A stretch of DNA of 64,000 bases from Ceratobasidium sp. AG-K (Eukaryota > Basidiomycota > Agaricomycetes > Cantharellales > Ceratobasidiaceae), in contig JAWNGF010000002.1 in NCBI GenBank assembly GCA_037039685.1, positions 372,001-436,000 on the forward strand. Direction: 5' to 3'. Positions 57,812-64,000 of this stretch are shown piece after piece. The translations under genes and the position numbers were made by a program. Below the pieces are notes generated by a model. That model was given only the letters and a program-made list of their open reading frames with translations, ran no database searches and was not told where the DNA came from. Each line of letters begins with the position of its first letter. The first letter of the stretch is position 1.

Positions 57812-58576
57812 CTACTGCACCCAGCAGTCCTTGTTGGCCTTCTCTACCAGGGCGTCCAGCTCGTCCTCCTTCTCCTCCGTCAGATCTATGGGGTTGAACA
57901 TGGTGTTACCCGGTTCGTCACAGTGCTCCTCCCATTTCTCCCACGTCTCCTTGTTGGTCCAGTCGGCCTTGGACCAGTTTATAACCCATTGCTGCTCCTC
58001 TACATGTTCCTTCAACCATTGTCGCACGTCCGGCTTGACTTCTGTCCACTGCGACACATCCGCTTCCTTCTCCTGCCACCAGAAGGGCTTCCACTCAAAC
58101 TTCTCCCTTTGGTAGTGCCCCCTCTCCATCCTCCAATCCGCCAGGTCCCTCTCAAAGTTTGCGTCCCATGCGTCGTTCCAACGGGGCCTCAAAGATGGTG
58201 GCCTTCCCTTGTATCCTGGCACCCATTCACTGCTGTACGCCCCTTCTTGGCCCCACTCCACCACCCCGAGCATGTGGGTGGACAGCAGCACGACCTCGGA
58301 GACTTGAAAGGCGACACATCCTCTGCATACAAATATGTCCTTTCGTTGCAGTTGCATCCGAGTTGGCCACTTTTTCCCCACCCATTGGAATTCTCCCAAG
58401 TCTGAGTGGAGAATGTCGTCGGATGCGCGGAATTGCATACGACCGGGGCCTTGCTGGGATTGTTTAAAGACATAGAGGGCGGCTCCAGCATCAAGGATGC
58501 GCGCCGTATGAAAGGCCAGTCCATCAAGAACGCGGATGAGGTTGTTGGTGATGGTAGAGCGTGTGACGGCGGGCAT
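57812..58576 (-). CDS. third ORF of the gypsy element, unknown function
   Basis: 254 aa from MPAVTRSTITNNLIRV, between pol and the polypurine tract. The sequence is rich in Trp, Glu and Lys (FEWKPFWWQEKEADVSQW), has no transmembrane segment or signal peptide, and ends DALVEKANKDCWVQ. It is therefore not an obvious envelope. It overlaps the open end of pol in another frame by about 390 nt. No nonsense change is present although gag-pol has nine. It may be a DNA/RNA-binding or structural accessory protein; nothing shows which. Confidence 0.6.
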   Translation of the reverse strand: MPAVTRSTITNNLIRVLDGLAFHTARILDAGAALYVFKQSQQGPGRMQFRASDDILHSDLGEFQWVGKKWPTRMQLQRKDIFVCRGCVAFQVSEVVLLSTHMLGVVEWGQEGAYSSEWVPGYKGRPPSLRPRWNDAWDANFERDLADWRMERGHYQREKFEWKPFWWQEKEADVSQWTEVKPDVRQWLKEHVEEQQWVINWSKADWTNKETWEKWEEHCDEPGNTMFNPIDLTEEKEDELDALVEKANKDCWVQ

Positions 58577-61500
58577 TGTGAGGAGCAAAAGAGATTTAAA
58601 GCGTGGAGTGTGTAGCGCGATTTGGATACTGAGCAAGTTCTGCAAGTTGGGTAGTTTTTGTGCTGAGCTCTCCCTGTTATACTCTTTGGTTTGTAGTTTG
58701 AGGGTGTTGGTGCTACTGGGAATTCCTTCAGAAACTTCTTCATGATTCCTTTGAGATGTCCAAAATCTTCTGCTCATTGTTCTGTGTCTTCTTTTGCATC
58801 ATATCCCTTCCATCTGACCCTATAGAAAAGTCCTTCTTTTGTCATTTTCCAATTCACAATCTTTTCCACTTTGTATTCTTCCTCCCCTTCTTCTGTTATC
58901 ACTGGTGGAGGTTGGGGTTGGTTCCTTTGGAAATTGTTGTCTTCCTTGTAAGGGCTGAGCAGGTTGCTATGGAAAACAGGGTGTATCTTCATTGTCTTTG
59001 GAAGGTCCAATTTGAAGGCGTGGCTAGAGACAGCTTTTTTGACTTTGAACAGGCTGTGTTTTTTGTTTTCAAGTTTCTTGCTGGATCGATCTGTTTTTAT
59101 GTTTTGCCCATGTAGCCAAACTAGGTCTCCCTCTGTGTATTTGGGTGGCTGTCTTTCCTCCGTCTTGTTTCTATGCCATTCCATGGCTGCTTTGGCTTTG
59201 TCCCACACCTTCTGCCAACTGTCCACTTTGTTGTTTGCTTCTGGAGTGGTTGTTTCCCTTGTTGAGATATTCCAAAGGGGTTCCCTGCCGTAGACGATTT
59301 CGAAGGGAGTTTTCCCTGTGATGCTATGCCTTTGGTTATTGTAGCAGAACTCTGCGATGGGCAGAAGTTTGGCCCAATTATCCTGTTGGTGATTTACAAA
59401 CGTTCGTAGCCAGGCTTCCAGCCACTGGTTCATTTGTTCCATTATTCCGTCGGTTTGAGGATGGTATGCTGTGCTGAAGCTTGGTGTGATATCAATCCTC
59501 TCATATAGAGCCCTTAGGAATTTGCTGTTGAATGTTGTTCCTCTATCTGATACTGTACTTCATGGAAAACCGTGAAGCTTCCATATATTCTCCAAGAAGA
59601 TTTCGGCCAAGTGTTCTGCTGTTGTTGATTCCTTGCAGGGTATGAAATGTGCCATGCGAGAGAATCAATCCACGACCACCAATATGCTGTCACTCCCATG
59701 TGACTTAGGAAGTTTGGTAATGAAGTCGTATGCAATTTCCTCCCATGGGCCCTTTGGGATTTCTAGTGGTTTCATTGGTACATGAGTTTTTGTTCCTTTT
59801 GCCCTCTGGCATTGTTTGCATGAGTCCACATATTTGTTTACTGTGGATTTTAATCCTGGCCAGTAGTATCTCCTTGAGATAAGCTCCAGTGTGCGTGCGT
59901 GTCCTTGGTGACCGGCTATTGGTGAGTCATGGTGTATTCTCATGATCTTCAACCTTGTGTCCTTGTCTTCCGGTACATAGATTCTCCCATCAAACCAGAG
60001 AAGGTTTTCTTCAAAATTGTACTTCTTGATTCCTTCTTGTACTGATTTTGGTAGGTCTTCCTTCTTTTTGCATAGTTCTATGATTTGGCTAATGCTTTCA
60101 TCTTCTGCTTGAACTTCTCTGATATCTGCGATGATATCAAACTTTATGTCTCCAGAGAACCTGGTGAATTGTTCCTCCTTGATCATTACTTGTTCTGCTG
60201 TTGGAATGTTGCTATGGTCGCTCCTTCTGGACAGTAGATCTGGTTTTGTTGAAAGGATGCCTGGTTGGTACACAATTTCGAAGTTGTAGGATGCTAGAAT
60301 CTGGTGCCATCGAGCGTGATGTCTGTTGAAGGTTGTTGCCTTCTTCCAATATTGCAGATTTCAGTGATTGGTGTAGATTGTGATAGGTTCTCTTGTTCCT
60401 TCCAAGTGCAAACGCCAGTGTTTGAGTGCTTCTATGATTGCCATGAGTTCCTTGTCATGCACATTGTAATTCAACTGTGCTTGATTGAAGGATTTAGATA
60501 GGAAAGCAATTGGGTGTAGGAATCCGTCTTCCTGTTTCTGTGAAAGGATGGCGCCCATTGCCACACCGCTTGCGTCGGTCTCCAAGATGTAAGGTTTTTC
60601 TGGGTCAGGGTGTCGCAATAGAGGTTCCTTGCAAATTTCCGATTTGAGGTTGTTGAAGCCGTCCTGTTGTTCTTGTTCCCATTGCCATTTTGTGTCCTTC
60701 CTTGTTAACATAGTGAGGGGTTTGGCTAATCCGCTGAAGTTTGGAACAAAACGTCTGTAGAAGTTTGCAAATCCCAAGAAGGCCTGTACTTGTTTGACCG
60801 TTTTTGGTTCTTTCCATTCCTTGATAGCCTTGACCTTCTCTTCTTGCATAGAGATTCCTTCCTCGCTGATGCGGATTCCAGTGTAAACCAGTTTCTTGAC
60901 AAAGAACTTGCATTTAGGGAGTTTGGCAAAAAGATTGTTTTCCAGTAGGATCTTGAGTACCTTTCAAACGTCTTCCACGTGCTGCTTTCTATCTTTGGAG
61001 AAGACAAGGATGTCGTCAATGTAGACAATGACGCATATGTCCATCAGGTCGTGGAAAATGTGATTCATGTATCGTTGAAAGGTGGCTGGCGCATTTTTTA
61101 GTCCGAATGGCATTATGATGTACTCGTATAGCCCTTCCTTGGTTCGAAAGGCAGTTTTCCACTTGTCACCTTCCTTAACGCGGATATTGTTGAATCCCAT
61201 GCGCAGGTCTATTTTTGAGAAGATTTTTGCGTCCTTGATTTTGTCTAAGAGATCTTCCATAAGTGGCATAGGAAATCAGTTGTCCTTTGTTATTTTGTTC
61301 ATTGGTCCAAAGTGTTGCACCAGCCTAAGTTCTGGGGGCTTTTCGGGGTTCTTTGGGTTTTGACCTTTTTTGACAAAGAAGGTGGCTGCTGCTACTGGTG
61401 ATTTGCTTGGTCAGATCTTTCCTGTGGCTAGTTCTTTGTCAAGGTACTTCCTAAGGGCAACGGATTCTGCGGGTGAAAGTGGAATTGGTCTAGCCAGTTT

Positions 61501-62078
61501 TGGAAGATCAGCTCCTTCTATTAGGTCAATAGAACAGTCGTATGGTCAATGGTCTGGTATGCATTTGAACTTCTCCTCGCTAAAAACCTCCTTGAATTCC
61601 TTGAACTCTTCTGGTATGTTGTCAATTTCACCTGTCTTGCCCATAATGTGGTCTGTCCTCCATGTGATAGTTTTTGAGTGCCAGTCAATGATTGGGTTAG
61701 CTTCTTCTAACCATCCTAGTCCTAAGATAAGGCGTGTATCCCCGGTCGGCATAGCAAAGAAATTCTGCCTACAGCTTTTCCCTTCCAGGTCAAACTTTAG
61801 ATCGGCTCTGAATCGGATTTGATGTGGTAATTCTTTTCCCTGAATTCCAATGACTTTCCTGGGTGTTGGTAGCTCAATTAGTGGTATGGCATTTGAGCGC
61901 GCCCAGGAAATATTGATAAAGTTTTTTGAAGCGCCTGAGTCGATAAGGGTGGGAATGGGTTCTGTGATTCCAGTAACGTTTGTGTAGACAACTGTTGATT
62001 TGTTTGTTGCTTTAAGGTACATTGTTTCCGTTACTGGTTCTTTGGTCTCTCCACACACAGTTAGAGGGAGACCTCGTC
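58189..62078 (-). pseudogene. gypsy pol (PR, RT, RNase H, integrase, chromodomain), eight stops
   Basis: Protease LIDSGASKNFI (about 61,960). [23 protein letters not shown] (about 61,020). RNase H ETDASGVAMGAIL and HDKELMAIIEAL. Integrase zinc motif HDSPIAGHQGH...CKQCQRAK, then the Asp motifs VVVD and VSDRGTTF and a Glu in DGIMEQMNQWLEAW. The GPF/Y-like region leads into HPVFHSNLLSPY and a chromodomain (VEKIVNW...FYRVRWKGYDAKEDTEQ). TGA stops at 61,546, 61,411, 61,276, 60,964, 60,361, 59,665, 59,560 and 58,774 (plus-strand left ends) are otherwise in one continuous frame, and all fit CGA to TGA. Expressed after a -1 shift from gag (see 62,079). Nonfunctional as it stands. Confidence 0.88.
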
Positions 62079-64000
62079 TTTTCCCGACTCTGGTTTGCTC
62101 TCAAGTTTCCCTTCTCGTCCCTTTAGGTTAGGTTCCTCCTTCTTCCAGTCCTTTTCAGGGCATTTTGCTAGCAGGTGCTTGTCCGATCCGCATTTTAGGC
62201 AATGTTTTGATGAAATTCTTGCCTTGTATATGTCGTTGGGAAGCCTCTTTGTGGAGCTGGAGGATGCTGGTGTTGTTTTTTGTCCCGTGGTGTTTTTGAT
62301 GGATTGTAGCTTTTGGTCAATGGAGATTGCAATTGAGATCCACCAGTCCAGAGATAGTTCCCGCTCCGTTCCATCTTTGTTAATTAGGGTTAACTCAAAT
62401 CGGGCTAGTTCGGTTTTGACTTCAGGCTTCAGTCCTTCCTTGAATTGGTTGATCAGAGCTTCCTGGCCCCAATTTATGTCGACTAATAGATATCGGAATT
62501 CCGAAGCATAGTTTGCTACTGAATTGTTCTGCTTGCATTTCTGGATATTGGCTTTGGCTTTAGCTTTCTTGTTTGGGTTGCTGAATTGTTCCATGAAATG
62601 GGCTTTGAAGTTTCCCCATGAGGCTAAGTTTTTGTTACTTTCTCCCTGGTTCAGTGATTGTAGCAATACTTGTGCCCAATGGGTTGCCACCTTGTTCTCA
62701 GATCTGAAGTTGGCAAGTGCTTCACGGATCCGTTCTTCATGAGAGTTGTATTGATCGCCTAATCGAACAAAATAGCTTTCCATCTGTGTGATGAACATTT
62801 TGGCTCCTTCCCCCTTTTTTCCGTCAAAGGGTTCAGGTCGTGTGACCTTAGGACAATGGGATCCCCCGCTGGTGTTAGGATATTCTGTGAGGCGTTGGAG
62901 CCTCTGTTCCAATTTGTCGATTCGGGTAGATTTGGCTTCTGGATGTGATGGAGAGTTTGATCGTCTAGATGGATTTTCCGCATGTAATGATGCTTCGTCC
63001 ATTTCTTCTCGAAGATTGTTGATAGCTTCTTGTATCGTGGTCATTTGCGTAGTACTGGTGTTTCCTTCTTGTCGCAGGTTTTCCAAGCCTTGTGTTACGG
63101 CTTCATTCCATTCAAGTTGTCCTTGCCTGGTGGTGTTGAGTTCTTCGCGTACGTTGTTTACAAGTCCTTGCATGTTTGTAACTTTGTTTCAAAGCCGGGT
63201 GACGTCTTGTCCGACTAGGAAAGTGTTATGTTCGCTGTTCCTTGCGGCATTGAGAATATCCGTGAGGGTTCCTTGAAGGGTATTTATGGAATTATTGAAG
63301 ATCTGTTGGTTATTTGCTAGGACCTGGGTGGCCTGTTCTAGCCCATTGAGTCTTCTGTCAACCACTATTCTCATTCCATCGATGACCCTTAAGAGTGCAT
63401 TGTGTCTTCCAAGGTGAAGGTCATCAAGGTCATCAAGATTGCCGATCATGGTTCTACTGCTGGAGCTGGAGCTTGAACTGAGATTTCCGGGTACGTCTTG
63501 GCCGTCAGTTGTTTGTTGCTGGGAATATCCTTGTGGGACGTATGGTGGTGCAGGGTTCACAGGTGTCCCGACTTGGGAGTTCATTGGGATTGGACCAGCA
63601 TTGGTGATGGTACCTCTGATCTGGGGAACCTGCAGAGCATGTGGAATGTGTGGTGTCGGTGGGGGTCTGATGGGAACAAGGGATATGCCCCCATGAGCTT
63701 CAGGCTGCAGGGAAAAGAACTGTCTTCTGAATGCCGTGGGCCATAGTGGACGCAAAGGTCCAGGACTTGCGTTAGGAATAGGGATTTGAATTGTGGCTGG
63801 TGTGGGGTCATTGGTGATATCTCCTGGTTCCCTACTGACAATTGTAGGTTCTTCTTGGATGACCGAAGCGTTTTCAGCATCAAATGTTCTGGGCATAGAG
63901 GCTTGACTCTGTGGGTGAGACCTTGCTGGTCCTCCGGCCCGTGCTTGTGCAATATCTTGTTTGTTGAGAGAACTTGTGGGTCTTGCAGCCCTGCTTGGTC
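62061..64000 (-). pseudogene. gypsy gag, one stop, runs off the window
   Basis: Structural protein of the element. The frame is open at the right edge. A Pro-rich N-terminal part (PTPATIQIPIPN, QVPQIRG) and a Ser run (NLSSSSSSSSRTM) come first, then TGA at 63,189 (TRL-stop-NKVTNMQG, CGA to TGA fits). The capsid-like part follows: FDGKKGEGAKMFITQMESYF, WGNFKAHFMEQFSNPNKKAKA, NSVANYASEFRYL. A zinc knuckle (CLKCGSDKHLLAKC) precedes a Lys-rich end, and TAA lies at 62,061. The pol frame begins in the -1 frame just before this stop. Confidence 0.85.
62079..62085 (-). promoter_or_regulatory. candidate -1 ribosomal frameshift site between gag and pol
   Basis: On the minus strand the gag codons TCG GGA AAA GAC contain G GGA AAA, a canonical X XXY YYZ heptamer in the right phase, 15 nt before the gag TAA. 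After a -1 slip the frame reads RRGLPLTVCGETKEP straight into protease with no stop. I did not verify a downstream pseudoknot. Confidence 0.6.

Larger units (their letters stand above)
57100..64000 (-). mobile_element. Ty3/gypsy chromodomain-type LTR retrotransposon (5' part beyond window)
   Basis: Minus strand: 3' LTR 57100-57766, polypurine tract (AAGGGGGGAG) next to it, a third ORF, pol with protease-RT-RNase H-integrase order and a chromodomain, and gag reaching the window edge. It sits inside a copia element; TCAAG at 57,095-57,099 is the predicted target duplication. The 5' LTR is outside the window. Confidence 0.88.

Noticed and set aside
1..64000. tRNA, rRNA, telomere repeat or CRISPR-like array
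   Set aside because: No cloverleaf-type box pair, no rRNA-like stretch, no tandem TTAGGG and no regularly spaced direct repeats were found by eye on either strand.

Overview
The window looks like gene-poor, repeat-rich accessory DNA from a filamentous basidiomycete. The gene families, the 40-70 nt introns with GTRAGY donors and the transposon mix resemble Rhizoctonia-type Agaricomycetes, but that genus is my guess. No housekeeping gene is present except a decayed LYC1-like acetyltransferase. Most coordinates below come from splicing exons by hand, using donor/acceptor sites, phase and paralogue comparison.

Region 0-42 kb is built from three expanding families. Family A proteins (about 230-365 aa; core WYGKQT...HEFILIQ...YLVLDRN...D.FRVS.DG...PHR...F.G.IWD.L...ERGKYGW) occur ten times, including one two-domain gene and several broken copies. 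I infer, weakly, a circularly permuted papain-like fold with a His (HEF) and a Cys (NC[YF].F.G) that half of the copies have lost. Family RS proteins (up to 524 aa, 3-6 exons) have a Ser/Arg/Pro/Gln-rich tail, preceded in four of five copies by an invariant RLRGG plus Cys motif. Those same four RS genes each lie 0.88-1.16 kb upstream of an A gene on the same strand, so RS-A is a recurring gene pair. Family P (basic protein, four copies) is intact only at 45.7-46.5 kb. Two large blocks, about 21.9-26.6 and 32.6-37.5 kb (offset about 10.9 kb), are paralogous and each carries one RS-A pair. Smaller segments around the P and A genes are duplicated as well.

Mobile DNA. A complete 3,003-bp pogo/Fot1-type element (42,225-45,227) has perfect 26-bp TIRs and a TA duplication, and its empty site survives at 27.55 kb. 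A 1.7-kb non-autonomous CACTA-like element lies at 17,047-18,752. A Ty1/copia element (minus strand, from 53.8 kb) is interrupted at 57.1 kb by a Ty3/gypsy chromovirus-type element that runs off the right edge. In both LTR elements and the pogo transposase, nonsense codons fit CGA-to-TGA changes, and copia integrase catalytic residues are lost by CG-to-CA changes. This is a CpG-deamination pattern rather than scattered decay.

Region 46.5-53.5 kb holds a small Ser/Arg-rich ORF, three decayed copies of a family that faintly recalls the C-terminal half of SF2 helicases, and the LYC1-like pseudogene. No tRNA, rRNA, CRISPR or operon-like structure was seen.
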